This document shows, in pieces, positions 24,042-32,903 of a DNA stretch of 64,000 nt. Source of the DNA: CAIOYC01 sp965277345 (lineage in GTDB: Bacteria > Pseudomonadota > Alphaproteobacteria > Caulobacterales > Caulobacteraceae). The stretch lies in contig CBDICI010000004.1 of assembly GCA_965277345.1 (NCBI GenBank), forward strand, positions 868,001 through 932,000, written 5' to 3'. The stretch's first letter is position 1; every line of letters starts with the position of its first letter. Position numbers and translations under genes: made by a program. The notes under the pieces are model-generated. The model searched no databases. It worked only from the letters and a program-made list of their open reading frames with translations, and was not told the DNA's origin.

Positions 24042-24263
24042 CTAGAAGTCGACGGCGAGGCCCTTGCGCTCCCAATCGCCGAAGCGGGTCGGCTCCAGCC
24101 CGTTCGGGCCGCCATCTTCCGGTGGGAGGGCCGTCGCCCGGCTGGCCTGACGTCGGGCCTCGGCTTCCAGCAGGGCGCGGCGGGCGGCGGGATTCAGGGC
24201 CTTGCCGGGCGCGGCCCCGGGAGCATCGCGGTGTTCGCTGGGAGGGTCGGCTGGGTCGGTCAT
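24042..24263 (-). CDS. Succinate dehydrogenase assembly factor 4 (DUF1674)
   Basis: A 73-residue protein ending in EPTRFGDWERKGLAVDF, the strictly conserved C-terminal block of the DUF1674/SdhAF4 family (G-D-W-E-x-K-G-x-A-x-D-F). The protein shields SdhA flavoprotein with its covalent FAD before assembly into complex II. The N-terminal part is low-complexity and Ala/Arg/Pro-rich. ATG 24263 overlaps the divergent rsmB region: a possible rsmB start at 24262 shares its bases, so I prefer the later rsmB start. Length and C-terminal motif support the call. Confidence 0.88.
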   Translation of the reverse strand: MTDPADPPSEHRDAPGAAPGKALNPAARRALLEAEARRQASRATALPPEDGGPNGLEPTRFGDWERKGLAVDF

Positions 24264-24312
24264 GGCGAAGTCGGCGCTTGCGGAGAGGGTCGGCTGCGTC
24301 GATGTAGGCGCG

Positions 24313-25647
24313 ATGCGTCCGCCCGCCCAGCCCTCTCGCGCAAAAGCCTCCCGCCCCCACACGCGCGCCGCTCGCCCGGTCTCCGGCCTGGATGCGCGCC
24401 GGGCCGCGCTTCGGCTGGTGGAGGCGGCTCTGGCGCGCCGGGGCGGCATGGAGGACGCGGACGGCGCCGACCTCTCCGGTCTCGACGCGCGCGACCGGGG
24501 CTTTGCCCGCACCCTGGCGCTGACCATGCTGCGCTGGAAAGGCCCGATCGACCATGCCCTCGCCGCTCGCCTGCGCAGGGCCCCGCCCGAGCCGGTCATG
24601 CGGCTTCTGCATCTCGGCGCGGTGCAGATGTTGGCGCTGGAGACGCCGGCCCACGCGGCGGTCTCCACCACCTTGGCTCTCGCCGAGGAGACGCCCGGCG
24701 CAAAGGCATTGATCAAGTTGATCAATGCCGTTCTGCGCGGCCTGGACCGTGAGCGGCCGCAGGTTGCGGCGGAACAGTTCGTGCCGGCTTGGCTCCTTGC
24801 CCGCTGGCGCGCCGCTTACGGCGAGGCCGCCGCCCAGGCCCTCGCCGCGCAGGTGCGCGAGGAGCCGCCTACCGACCTCAGCCCGCGCGCCCCCGCCGAG
24901 GCGGCGCATCTGGCGGAGACGCTCGCCGGCGTGGTCCTACCCGGTCCGACCATACGCACGGGCCAGCGGGGCGATGTAGCGGCCTGGCCCGGCTTCGGCG
25001 AAGGGCGCTGGTGGATCCAGGACGCCGCGGCGGCCATGCCCGCCCGACTGCTCCACCTCCAGGCCGGCGAGACAGCGCTCGACCTTTGCGCCGCGCCGGG
25101 CGGCAAGACCTTGCAGATGGCGGCGGCGGGCGCCGCCGTGGTGGCGCTGGACAAGTCCGCCCGGCGGCTGGCGCGGGTGCGCGAAAACCTGGACAGGGTC
25201 GGGCTGAAGGCGGAAACCGTGGCGGCGGATGCGGCCGGTTGGCGCGATCCTCGCAGCTTCGACGCCGTATTGCTCGATGCGCCCTGTTCCGCGACTGGGA
25301 CGTTCAGGCGTCATCCCGATGTGCTGTGGACCTGCAAGCCCGCCGACATCGCCGCCCTCTCCGCCGCGCAGGGCGCCCTGCTCGACGCCGCGGCGGCCCG
25401 GGTCAAGCCCGGCGGCCGGCTGGTCTACTGCGTCTGCTCGCTGGAGCCGGAGGAGGGCGAGGGCCAGGTGGACGCCTTCCTGTCGCGCCATGCAGACATG
25501 AGACTGGAGCCCATCGAAGCCGGCGAGGGCGGCGTCCCCGAGGCGGCGATCCGGCCGAATGGAACCGTGCGCCTGCTGCCCAGCCTCGACCCGCCCGTCG
25601 GCGGCCTGGACGGCTTCTTCATCGTCCGCTTCCGCCGCCGTGGCTGA
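24313..25647 (+). CDS. rsmB: 16S rRNA m5C methyltransferase RsmB (NOP2/Sun family)
   Basis: A 444-residue protein with an N-terminal NusB-like RNA-binding domain (about residues 20-150) and a C-terminal SAM-dependent Rossmann methyltransferase. The SAM loop is DLCAAPGGKTLQM; the two catalytic cysteines are in LLDAPCSATGTFRRHPD and YCVCSLEPEEGE. It makes m5C967 of 16S rRNA (E. coli numbering). ATG 24313 is chosen because it leaves a short basic leader; 24262 would begin inside the divergent sdhAF4 start. In Caulobacterales rsmB often lies near rpe, as here. Confidence 0.93.
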   Translation: MRPPAQPSRAKASRPHTRAARPVSGLDARRAALRLVEAALARRGGMEDADGADLSGLDARDRGFARTLALTMLRWKGPIDHALAARLRRAPPEPVMRLLHLGAVQMLALETPAHAAVSTTLALAEETPGAKALIKLINAVLRGLDRERPQVAAEQFVPAWLLARWRAAYGEAAAQALAAQVREEPPTDLSPRAPAEAAHLAETLAGVVLPGPTIRTGQRGDVAAWPGFGEGRWWIQDAAAAMPARLLHLQAGETALDLCAAPGGKTLQMAAAGAAVVALDKSARRLARVRENLDRVGLKAETVAADAAGWRDPRSFDAVLLDAPCSATGTFRRHPDVLWTCKPADIAALSAAQGALLDAAAARVKPGGRLVYCVCSLEPEEGEGQVDAFLSRHADMRLEPIEAGEGGVPEAAIRPNGTVRLLPSLDPPVGGLDGFFIVRFRRRG

Positions 25648-25727
25648 GCGATGGTTCGTTCAGCCGCCGTTCAGACGAAAACCCGGAACAGTATCGCCAT
25701 CGTCCCGGCCCCCTGATGAGGCTTTCC

Positions 25728-26279
25728 ATGCAGCGCCCCACTCTCAAGCACGGCCTTCTGGCCCTCACCGCCCTGGCTACGGCCGGCTCGCTCGCCGCCT
25801 GCGCCGAGGATTACGGTCCTCGCCCCTATGCCTACGGCCCCTATGAGGCGGGTTATGTCGCCCACGTCGATCGCGGGGTGATCGTGTCGGAACGTCCCAT
25901 CGAGTTCGGCCCCGGCAACAACGGCGCCGGCGCGGTGATCGGCGGCGTCGCCGGCGGCGTGGCGGGCAACGCCCTCGCCCACGGCCGTGATCGCGGCCTC
26001 GCCACCGTCGCCGGTGTGGTCGGCGGCGCCTTGATCGGCAACGCGGTGGCCAACGGCGATCGCCACCCGGGCTTCGCCTACACGATCCAGCTCGATCGTG
26101 GCGGCCGGATCATCGAGGTGCCGCAGCCGGGCGCCGATCCGATCCCGCCCGGCGCGCGCGTCAACGTGGTCTATGAGGGTGGCCGCGCCCGCGTCGTGCC
26201 GGCGCGCGGCGGTTATGCGCCGCCGCCGAGAGACTACCCCCCGCCCCCACCCCCGCCGCCCCCACGCCCGTATTACTGA
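25728..26279 (+). CDS. Glycine-zipper (17-kDa antigen-like) outer-membrane lipoprotein
   Basis: A 183-residue lipoprotein. Signal peptide with lipobox L-A-A-C near residue 25. Two glycine-zipper segments, GAVIGGVAGGVAGNALAHG and VAGVVGGALIGNAVANGD, form the 2TM glycine-zipper domain of SlyB/17-kDa surface antigens. Further on, a YTIQLDRGG/VNVVYEGGRARVV segment is the beta-rich C-terminal domain of that family. It ends in an extreme proline-rich tail, so residues 167-183 are almost all Pro, Arg and Tyr. ATG 25728 is chosen for its SD (GAGG); ATG 25716 is possible. Family members stabilise the outer membrane. Confidence 0.88.
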   Translation: MQRPTLKHGLLALTALATAGSLAACAEDYGPRPYAYGPYEAGYVAHVDRGVIVSERPIEFGPGNNGAGAVIGGVAGGVAGNALAHGRDRGLATVAGVVGGALIGNAVANGDRHPGFAYTIQLDRGGRIIEVPQPGADPIPPGARVNVVYEGGRARVVPARGGYAPPPRDYPPPPPPPPPRPYY

Positions 26280-26295
26280 TTTAGCGTCGCGATCA

Positions 26296-26333
26296 GGGCC
26301 GGAGCGGTTTCCGTTTCGGCCCGAAATGCTCTA
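26296..26333. repeat. Dispersed alphaproteobacterial GCGGTTTCC-type intergenic repeat
   Basis: GGGCCG (26296-26301) pairs with CGGCCC (26317-26322) around GAGCGGTTTCCGTTT, followed by GAAATGCTCTAG. The combination AGCGGTTTCC...GCCCGAAA(T)GCTCTAG is similar to a widespread short intergenic repeat of alphaproteobacteria. It lies between the lipoprotein gene and rpe and may act as a transcription stop. Confidence 0.4.
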
Positions 26334-26343
26334 GTCCTCCGCC

Positions 26344-27033
26344 ATGAGCGGACAACGGCCCATCATCTCGCCCTCCATTCTGGCCGCCGATTTCGCCCGA
26401 CTGGGGGAAGAGGCGCGGGCGGTGGAGGCGGCGGGCGCCGACTGGCTGCACGTGGACGTGATGGACGGGCGCTTCGTACCCAACATCACCATCGGTCCGG
26501 AGGTGGTGAAGGCGCTGCGCGCCCACGTCTCGATCCCCCTGGACGTGCATCTGATGATCGCGCCGGCCGATCCGCACCTCGAAGCCTTTCGCGTCGCGGG
26601 CGCCGACATCATCAGCGTGCATCCGGAGGCCGGTCCGCACCTGTCGCGCACGCTGCAGCGTATCCGCAGCCTCGGCGCCAAGGCGGGCGTCGTGCTCAAT
26701 CCCGCGACCTCGCCCGATTGCCTCAACTGGGTGATCGACGAGGTCGATCTTGTCCTCGTCATGTCGGTCAATCCGGGCTTCGGCGGCCAGAGCTTCATGG
26801 CCAGTCAGCTGTTCAAGATCGAGGCGGTCCGGCGCATGATCGACGCCTCCGGTCGGGATATCGTCCTCGAGGTCGACGGCGGGGTGACGCCCGACAATGT
26901 CGGCCGCTGCATCGAGGCCGGCGCCACGGCCTTCGTGGCCGGTACGGCGGTGTTCAAGGGCGGCCCCGCCGCCTATGCCGGCAACCTCGCCACGCTTCGC
27001 ATTGCCGCCGCGGAGGCCGTGTCGGGGGCATGA
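26344..27033 (+). CDS. rpe: Ribulose-phosphate 3-epimerase
   Basis: A 229-residue TIM-barrel enzyme that interconverts D-ribulose 5-phosphate and D-xylulose 5-phosphate in the pentose phosphate pathway. Signature HVDVMDGRFVPNITIGP (residues 36-52) has the metal-binding His and Asp, and MSVNPGFGGQSF is the second. The phosphate loop region is VDGGVTPDNV and AGTAVFKG. Length is standard. Its stop overlaps the start of the heparinase-like gene (ATGA), linking it to a putative polysaccharide operon. Confidence 0.96.
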   Translation: MSGQRPIISPSILAADFARLGEEARAVEAAGADWLHVDVMDGRFVPNITIGPEVVKALRAHVSIPLDVHLMIAPADPHLEAFRVAGADIISVHPEAGPHLSRTLQRIRSLGAKAGVVLNPATSPDCLNWVIDEVDLVLVMSVNPGFGGQSFMASQLFKIEAVRRMIDASGRDIVLEVDGGVTPDNVGRCIEAGATAFVAGTAVFKGGPAAYAGNLATLRIAAAEAVSGA

Positions 27034-28793
27034 ACGCGCGCCGGCCCGGGGTCGAAGCCCAGCCGCTCGTGGCGGCGGCGCTGGCGGGGAGCCTGCGTCT
27101 GCGTCGTCAGTTCGAGCAGGACTGGCGCCAGACCCAGGCCTATCGCTGGACCCTGCGCGGGCCGCCGGCGGCGGGGCTGGCGACGACCCCCCGGGACTAC
27201 CGGCCGATCAATCCGGACGCGGCGCGCGCCATCCTGTCCGGTCGGCTCAGCCTCGCCGGCGAGACCATGGAGATCGGCCAGGGCGGCGACCCCTGGGACA
27301 CGGCGAGTCCGTCGCGCGCCTTCGCCGTCGAATTGCACCGCTTCACCTGGCTGCCGGACCTGCTCGGCGCCGCCGCTCCGAAGGTGCAAGACGCGAATGC
27401 GCAGGGGAAGGCGCGGGAGGAGGCGCTGCGCCTGCTGCTCGATTGGCTGGCCCTGTTCGGCTCGATCACGCCGTTCGCCTGGAGCGCGGAGGTGCTGGAG
27501 CGGCGGGTCTATCGTCTCGCCTGCGCCGCGCCGCGGTTGTTCGAGATCGCCTCGGAAGTCGAGCGCGGCCGGCTGACCGAGAGCCTGGCGGTACAGGCCC
27601 GTCATCTGCTGAACCTTCGCGAGAGGCCGACGCGGGCGGCCGAGCGGGCGGTCGCGGCGGCAGTGGCGGGGGCCGTCCTGGCTGGGGCGGCGGGCGACCG
27701 ATTGCTGGCCAGGGCGCTGCCGCGCACCGTCCGCGCGCTGGGCGAGGCCGTGCTGCCGGACGGTGGTCATAGGACCCGCTCGCCCGAGCAGGGGATGGAG
27801 CTGCTGTTCGACCTCCTTACCCTCGATGACGCCCTGCACCAACGCGGCTTGAATGCCCCGGAGGAGATCGGCCGCTTCATTGATCGGCTGTCCGGCGCGG
27901 TGCGCTTTTTCACCCTCGGCGACGGGCGTCTGGGCGCCTTCCAGGGCGGGGAGAGCGCCGGCGCCGAGTGCGTGGCGGCGTCGGTGGCGCATGAGGACGT
28001 CGGGGCGCGTGTCTATGGTCAGGCGCCCCACTCCGGCTATCACCGGCTGGCGGGACGGCAGATCATCGCCCTGGTGGATGCCGCGCCCGCAGCGGACGGC
28101 GCCTGGAGTACGGGCGGTTGCGCCCAGCCCCTGGCGCTGGAGGTCACCTGTGGGAGCGACCGGCTATTGGCCAATATCGGCTGGAGTCCGGACGCGCAGG
28201 CGCCGCAGGCGCTGCGCCTTACCGACGCCGGATCGACCGCGACTTTGGGTGAAGCCTCCGCCGGCGCCCCGCTGTGGGGCCTCGCCGCGCGGGGGTTGGG
28301 CCTTCGGCTGGTCGGCGGCGCCACGCGGGTGGACGTCCACCGTCATGAGGACGAAGCCGGCGTCTGGCTCGATCTGACGCACGACGGGTGGGTCAAGCCG
28401 TTCGGTCTCCTGCACGAGCGGCGCCTGTTCCTCGATCTGCGCGTCGATGAGTTGCGCGGGGAGGATCATTTCCGCCTGGCCGAGCCTGGGACGCCGCGCC
28501 GCAAGCTCGACCCCTTCGCCCTGCGCTTCCATCTGGCGCCGGAGGTGCAGGTGTCGTTGGCGCGGGACAAGCGCAGCGTCCTTCTGCGCGGGCCGTCCAA
28601 CCGGGGCTGGTGGTTCCGCAACGATGCGCCCGATGTGGCGCTTGAGCCCTCTATCCATCTGGACAACCGCCTGCCGCGCCGCAGCCTGCAGATCGTCCTG
28701 CGCGGCCAGGTGGGGCTGGACGGCGAGGCGCGGGTGCGGTGGAAACTCAACCCGGTCGAACCGCAGGAGCCCGGCGCGGTGAGTCCCGCATGA
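27030..28793 (+). CDS. Heparinase II/III family protein
   Basis: A 587-residue protein read from ATG 27030, overlapping the rpe stop by four bases. The N-terminal half is helical with the pattern of an alpha/alpha-toroid (ERRVYRLACAAPRLFEIASE, QGMELLFDLLTLDDALH); the C-terminal half, from about residue 300, is beta-rich like the Heparinase II/III domain, with H-S-G-Y-H-R-L near residue 335 and D-V-H-R-H-E-D-E-A. There is no signal peptide, so either it is cytoplasmic or it is exported otherwise. The family cleaves uronate-containing polysaccharides, but many bacterial members next to rpe are uncharacterised. It is translationally coupled to rpe and to the next gene. Confidence 0.85.
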   Translation: MNARRPGVEAQPLVAAALAGSLRLRRQFEQDWRQTQAYRWTLRGPPAAGLATTPRDYRPINPDAARAILSGRLSLAGETMEIGQGGDPWDTASPSRAFAVELHRFTWLPDLLGAAAPKVQDANAQGKAREEALRLLLDWLALFGSITPFAWSAEVLERRVYRLACAAPRLFEIASEVERGRLTESLAVQARHLLNLRERPTRAAERAVAAAVAGAVLAGAAGDRLLARALPRTVRALGEAVLPDGGHRTRSPEQGMELLFDLLTLDDALHQRGLNAPEEIGRFIDRLSGAVRFFTLGDGRLGAFQGGESAGAECVAASVAHEDVGARVYGQAPHSGYHRLAGRQIIALVDAAPAADGAWSTGGCAQPLALEVTCGSDRLLANIGWSPDAQAPQALRLTDAGSTATLGEASAGAPLWGLAARGLGLRLVGGATRVDVHRHEDEAGVWLDLTHDGWVKPFGLLHERRLFLDLRVDELRGEDHFRLAEPGTPRRKLDPFALRFHLAPEVQVSLARDKRSVLLRGPSNRGWWFRNDAPDVALEPSIHLDNRLPRRSLQIVLRGQVGLDGEARVRWKLNPVEPQEPGAVSPA

Positions 28794-30664
28794 GCCAAAG
28801 CCCCGCCCAAGGCCCCGGCAAGCGCGCGGACAGTCCCGCCTGGATGCCGTGGCTGATCTACGCCCACGACCTCGCTTGGGCTGCGGCAGTGATGCTGGCG
28901 ACACTGCTGATCCGCTATCATTTTGAGCCCAAGCCTTTGCCCGTCGGCATGGTGGTGCGGGCGACGGTGAGCTTCGTCCTGGTCTGCGCGGTAGTGTTTC
29001 CGGCCTTTCGCCTGCATCGGGGCCTCTGGCGGTTCACCGCCTTGAACGACGTGGTGCGGCTGTTCCAGGCGGTGCTGATCGCCACGCTGGTGCAGTTGCC
29101 GATCCTGTTCGTCTGGGACCGGTTGCAGGGCTTTCCGCGCTCCACGCCGCTGTTCGTGGCGCCGATCCTGACGGTCTGCCTGGCGGGGGGGCGGCTGCTG
29201 AAACAGGCGCAGGCGCACGGCGACTGGCGCGCGGTGTTCCGACTCGAGGATCGCACCCATCCCGCCGCCGTCGTGGTCGGCTCGACCCATGCGGTCTCCG
29301 ACTTCCTGCGCAGTGCGCGCCGGGGCGAGCGGCGGGTGCGCATCGCCGGCATCGTCCTGCTGGACGAAAGTCACGCCGGGCGCACCATCCAGGGGGCGGA
29401 AGTGCTGGGCGCGCTGCCCCGATTGCCGATGATCCTGAAGGCTGTGTCGGCGGCGGAGGACCGCGCCCCGCAGGTGATCCTGGCCGAGCGGCGCCCCGGC
29501 CGCGAGGTGGTCGACGCCACCCTCGCCGCCGCAGAGCAGGTGGGCGCGCAGGTGGTCAGCCACTCGTCGGGCGGGATGTTGCGGCCGGTGAGGGCCTCGG
29601 CCCTTCTGGATCGCCGGGCGCGGTTCCTGAACCTGGCCCTGGCGCGCGACCTGGTGAGGGACAAGCGGGTGCTGGTCACCGGCGCCGGCGGCACCATCGG
29701 GGCGGAGCTGAGCCGCCAGATCCTGGCGCTCGGTCCGGCCCGCCTCGTGCTGTTCGACGCCTCCGAATACAATCTTTACGCCATCGATCAGGCCCTGAAG
29801 GAGGAAGGGGCGCCGGCCGTCTGGTCCGCGGCCATCGGCGATGTCCGCGATGTGCGGCGGCTGGAGGTGCTGTTCGAGGCGGAGAAGCCCCAGGTGGTGC
29901 TGCACGCCGCGGCGCTGAAGCACGTGCCGCTGATGGAGGAGAATCCGTGCGAGACGGTGCTGACCAATGTGATCGGCGCCGCCAACGTCGCCCGCCTGGC
30001 CGCGCAGCACGCCGAGGCGCTGGTGTTCATCTCCACCGACAAGGCGGTCAATCCCACCAATGTCATGGGCGCCACCAAGCGCGTGGCCGAGCGGGTGGTG
30101 CAGGCGCTGGCCCGCAACGGCCAGGCCAAGGTGGCGGTGGTGCGCTTCGGCAACGTGCTGGGCTCGACGGGCTCGGTGGTGCCGCTGTTCGAGCGCCAGA
30201 TCGCGGCGGGCGGTCCGATCACCCTGACCCATCCCGATGTGGTGCGTTTCTTCATGACCATCCGCGAGGCCGCCGCCCTGGTCATCCAGGCCGCCGCCCT
30301 GCCGCCGCCGGACGACCGGCCGGGCATGAGCCAGATCTACGTGCTGGACATGGGCGAGCCGGTGAAGATCGCCGACCTCGCCCGTCAGATGATCCAGTTG
30401 CACGGCCTGCACCCGGGAATTGACATCGAAATCGTCCACACCGGCCTTAGACCCGGCGAGAAGCTGTACGAGGAAATCTTCTACGACGCCGAAACCGTGC
30501 GCCCCACCGCCGCCGACGGCGTGCTGGCCGCGTTCGACACCCTGCCGTCATGGGACGCACTGGAGCCGAAGATCGCCGCCCTTCACGCCGCCGCCGTCGA
30601 ACGGAACGAGGCGGAGACCGTGCGCCTTCTCAACGAACTGGAGCCGGCGTTCCGGCGGCCGTAA
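28790..30664 (+). CDS. FlaA1/CapD-type nucleoside-diphosphate-sugar epimerase/dehydratase
   Basis: A 624-residue membrane protein. The N-terminal part has about four hydrophobic helices (residues 18-145), typical of CapD/WbpM/FlmA-like proteins, then the short-chain dehydrogenase domain from about residue 285. NAD-binding loop is GAGGTIGAELSRQIL. The catalytic region has S-T-D-K-A-V-N-P-T-N-V-M-G-A-T-K-R, with Met in place of the usual Tyr of Y-x-x-x-K, as in UDP-GlcNAc 4,6-dehydratases. The likely reaction is dehydration/epimerisation of UDP-GlcNAc as a first step to a modified sugar for a surface polysaccharide or flagellin glycan. ATG 28790 overlaps the previous stop by four bases. It ends three bases before the convergent metZ stop. 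Confidence 0.92.
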   Translation: MSQSPAQGPGKRADSPAWMPWLIYAHDLAWAAAVMLATLLIRYHFEPKPLPVGMVVRATVSFVLVCAVVFPAFRLHRGLWRFTALNDVVRLFQAVLIATLVQLPILFVWDRLQGFPRSTPLFVAPILTVCLAGGRLLKQAQAHGDWRAVFRLEDRTHPAAVVVGSTHAVSDFLRSARRGERRVRIAGIVLLDESHAGRTIQGAEVLGALPRLPMILKAVSAAEDRAPQVILAERRPGREVVDATLAAAEQVGAQVVSHSSGGMLRPVRASALLDRRARFLNLALARDLVRDKRVLVTGAGGTIGAELSRQILALGPARLVLFDASEYNLYAIDQALKEEGAPAVWSAAIGDVRDVRRLEVLFEAEKPQVVLHAAALKHVPLMEENPCETVLTNVIGAANVARLAAQHAEALVFISTDKAVNPTNVMGATKRVAERVVQALARNGQAKVAVVRFGNVLGSTGSVVPLFERQIAAGGPITLTHPDVVRFFMTIREAAALVIQAAALPPPDDRPGMSQIYVLDMGEPVKIADLARQMIQLHGLHPGIDIEIVHTGLRPGEKLYEEIFYDAETVRPTAADGVLAAFDTLPSWDALEPKIAALHAAAVERNEAETVRLLNELEPAFRRP

Positions 30665-30667
30665 GGC

Positions 30668-31858
30668 TCAGGCCGCGTCTAGCGCGCGGCCCACATCGCG
30701 GGCGAGGTCCTGGGCGCCTTCCAGGCCGACCGACAGGCGGATACAGCCCTCGGTGACGCCGACCTCCAGCCGCTGGTCCTCGCTCATGGAGCGGTGGGTG
30801 GTGGTGGAGGGGTGGGTGGCCATGGACTTGGCGTCGCCGAGATTGTTGGAGATATCGACGATCCGGAGCGCGTTCAGGAAGTTGAACGCCTCCGCCCGCC
30901 CGCCGAGGTCGAGCGCCACCACCGTGCCCCCGCCGCTCATCTGCCGCCGGGCCAGGGCGTGCTGCGGATGATCCTTGTGGAAGGGATAGAGCGTGCGCTT
31001 CGCCTTGGGGTGCGCGGCGATCAGGTCGGCCAGCGTGAGCGCGGTCTCGGCCTGGCGGCGCACCCGCAGGTCCAGCGTCTCCAGCCCTTTCAGCAGCACC
31101 CAGGCGTTGAACGGCGAGAGCGAGGGACCGGTGTGGCGGATCGGGTCGCGATAGGCCTCGTCCAGCAGCGCCTTGTCGCCCAGCAGCGCCCCGCCCATGG
31201 CGCGGCCGCCGCCGTCGATATGCTTGGTGGCGGAATAGGCCACCACGTCGGCCCCGAGGGTCAGCGGCTGCTGGAAGATCGGCGTGGCGAAAACGTTGTC
31301 CACCACGACCCTGGCGCCCACCGCGCGCGCCATGGCGCTGACGGCGGCGAGATCGGTCAACTCCAGCAGCGGATTGGAGGGGGTCTCGATCAGCACGCAG
31401 GTGGTGTTGGGGCGGAAGGCGGCGCGCCACTGGTCGAGGTCCGGCGCATCCACCAGCGTCGTCTCCACCCCGAACCGCGGCGCCCAGTTCTGCAGGATCC
31501 AGCGGCAGGAGCCGAACAGCGCCTTGCCGGCGACGATATGGTCGCCCGCCTTGACCAGGCCTATGACCGCCATGTGGATCGCCGCCATGCCGGTGGCGAA
31601 GGCGCGGCAGTATTCGGCCCCCTCCAACAGCGCCAGCCGCTCCTCGAACGCCAGCACGGTGGGATTGCCATAGCGGGTGTAGACAAAGCCCGGCTCGGTC
31701 CCGGCGAAGCGTGCGTCCGCCCCCTCGGCGCTGTCATAGACATAACCCTGGGTCATGAAGATGGGTTCGCTGGTCTCACCGAAGCGCGTGCGGTCGATAC
31801 CGCCGCGGATCAGCTTGGTGGCGGGTTGCCAGTCGTGGGGATTTTCGTCTTCGGCCAT
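30668..31858 (-). CDS. metZ: O-succinylhomoserine sulfhydrylase
   Basis: A 396-residue PLP enzyme of the Cys/Met metabolism family. It makes homocysteine directly from O-succinylhomoserine and sulfide in methionine synthesis. PLP lysine is in YSATKHIDGGGR, the aspartate that pairs with the pyridine N is in VVVDNVFATP, and the C-terminal loop has E-V-G-V-T-E-G-C-I-R-L-S-V-G-L-E. The phrase TRYGNPTVLAFEERLALLEG is typical. The family also includes cystathionine gamma-synthase; MetZ is the usual assignment in alphaproteobacteria. No SAM-II motif is evident in the short upstream region. Confidence 0.92.
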   Translation of the reverse strand: MAEDENPHDWQPATKLIRGGIDRTRFGETSEPIFMTQGYVYDSAEGADARFAGTEPGFVYTRYGNPTVLAFEERLALLEGAEYCRAFATGMAAIHMAVIGLVKAGDHIVAGKALFGSCRWILQNWAPRFGVETTLVDAPDLDQWRAAFRPNTTCVLIETPSNPLLELTDLAAVSAMARAVGARVVVDNVFATPIFQQPLTLGADVVAYSATKHIDGGGRAMGGALLGDKALLDEAYRDPIRHTGPSLSPFNAWVLLKGLETLDLRVRRQAETALTLADLIAAHPKAKRTLYPFHKDHPQHALARRQMSGGGTVVALDLGGRAEAFNFLNALRIVDISNNLGDAKSMATHPSTTTHRSMSEDQRLEVGVTEGCIRLSVGLEGAQDLARDVGRALDAA

Positions 31859-31919
31859 GATGTCGGGTCGATGAGCCGGAGCGGGGCGAAGGTCAAGTTC
31901 AGCGAAACTGCACCGGCCA

Positions 31920-32903
31920 TCAGGCCGTGAGGGCCAGGAGGGCGAACGAGGCCAGCCAGTGCTCGCCCATATAGTCGCCCGCCACGTGCGGCAGGCTGGC
32001 GGCGAGATGCACGTCGGCGGCCTCGCGCATCAGGGCGCCGTCGGTGTGGCCGGGCGCCAGCCGCCGCCAGCACCAGGCGCGCGACAGGTTCAGTCCGTCC
32101 AGATGGGCGATCTTGCCATCTGTGCGATCGGAGACGCGGGGCGGGGTGAACAGGCTGGCCGGCCGGCGCTGGGTGAGACCGGGCAGGAAGGCGTCGAACC
32201 AGGCATCGAACGCGCCCGGGTCCAGCACGCGCTTCATGCAGGCGGCCTCCATCAGGGTCGGCGAGAGGAAATCGTCCTGCGACGGCTCCCACGCCTGAGC
32301 GTCCCGATCGGCGCCGTACCAGGCGGCGGCCTTGGCTTTCAACATGGCCGCCAGCGTCGGGTCGGCTGCTTCGGCATAGTCCAGCGCCAGCAAGACGGCG
32401 AAGGCGGTGGAGGTGTGGGTTCCCGTGCGCACGGGATAGTCGGCCTTGGGCAGGAAGGCCTTGAAGCGGTCGGCGAAGGCCTGGGCGAGGGGCCGCAGCG
32501 CGTCGGCCCAACCTTGTTCGGGGAATTGGTCCAGTTCGCTCTGCAGTTTCAGCAGCCAGGCCCAGCCATAGGGTCGCTCGAACCCGCCGGAGAGGGGGCG
32601 GTCCAGATAGGCGCGTTCGCCGGCCACCTTGTCAGGGGTCAGCATCGCGTCGAACAGGGCGCGGACGGTGGCGGCCAGCGCGCCGTCGGGGTAGAGCCGC
32701 AGCCCCCGCGCCAGGGTCCAATAGCCATGCACGCACGAGTGCCAGTCGAAGCTGCCGTAAAAGAGCGGGTGCAGCGCCTGGGGTCCGCCGGCGTCCGGCT
32801 CACCCGACAGTACGTGGTCGAGCTTGTTGGGATATTCCCGGCGCACGTGGCCAAGGGCGATCTTCACGAAGCGGTCGGCCCGTTCGGCGGTCAGAGCGGT
32901 CAT
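31920..32903 (-). CDS. DUF2891 family protein
   Basis: A 327-residue soluble protein that I recognise as DUF2891 by the phrase H-P-L-F-Y-G-S-F-D-W-H-S-C-V-H-G-Y-W and the following helical, alpha/alpha-barrel-like pattern with R-P-Y-G-W-A-W-L-L-K. Near the C-terminus, H-L-D-G-L-N-L-S-R-A-W-C-W and Y-M-G-E-H-W-L-A-S-F-A are conserved. Function unknown. ATG 32903 overlaps the stop of the DUF979 gene (ATGA), so it is translated in a tight operon with the two DUF969/DUF979 membrane proteins. Those have been linked, by genome context only, to 5-oxoproline transport. This soluble protein could be the enzyme partner. Confidence 0.85.
   Translation of the reverse strand: MTALTAERADRFVKIALGHVRREYPNKLDHVLSGEPDAGGPQALHPLFYGSFDWHSCVHGYWTLARGLRLYPDGALAATVRALFDAMLTPDKVAGERAYLDRPLSGGFERPYGWAWLLKLQSELDQFPEQGWADALRPLAQAFADRFKAFLPKADYPVRTGTHTSTAFAVLLALDYAEAADPTLAAMLKAKAAAWYGADRDAQAWEPSQDDFLSPTLMEAACMKRVLDPGAFDAWFDAFLPGLTQRRPASLFTPPRVSDRTDGKIAHLDGLNLSRAWCWRRLAPGHTDGALMREAADVHLAASLPHVAGDYMGEHWLASFALLALTA

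Noticed and set aside
24262..24312. rsmB start at ATG 24262
   Set aside because: It would begin on the same bases as the divergent SdhAF4 start codon; the ATG at 24313 leaves a more sensible N-terminus, though the earlier start is not excluded.
22156..24909. Minus-strand open frame of about 900 codons spanning the ABC permease and the rsmB region
   Set aside because: Runs out of frame with the well-supported permease on the same strand; low-complexity Arg/Gly/Pro text.
31859..31919. SAM-II riboswitch before metZ, as is common in alphaproteobacteria
   Set aside because: The 61-base region lacks the conserved SAM-II helices and loop text; only a weak promoter-like TTGACC is present.
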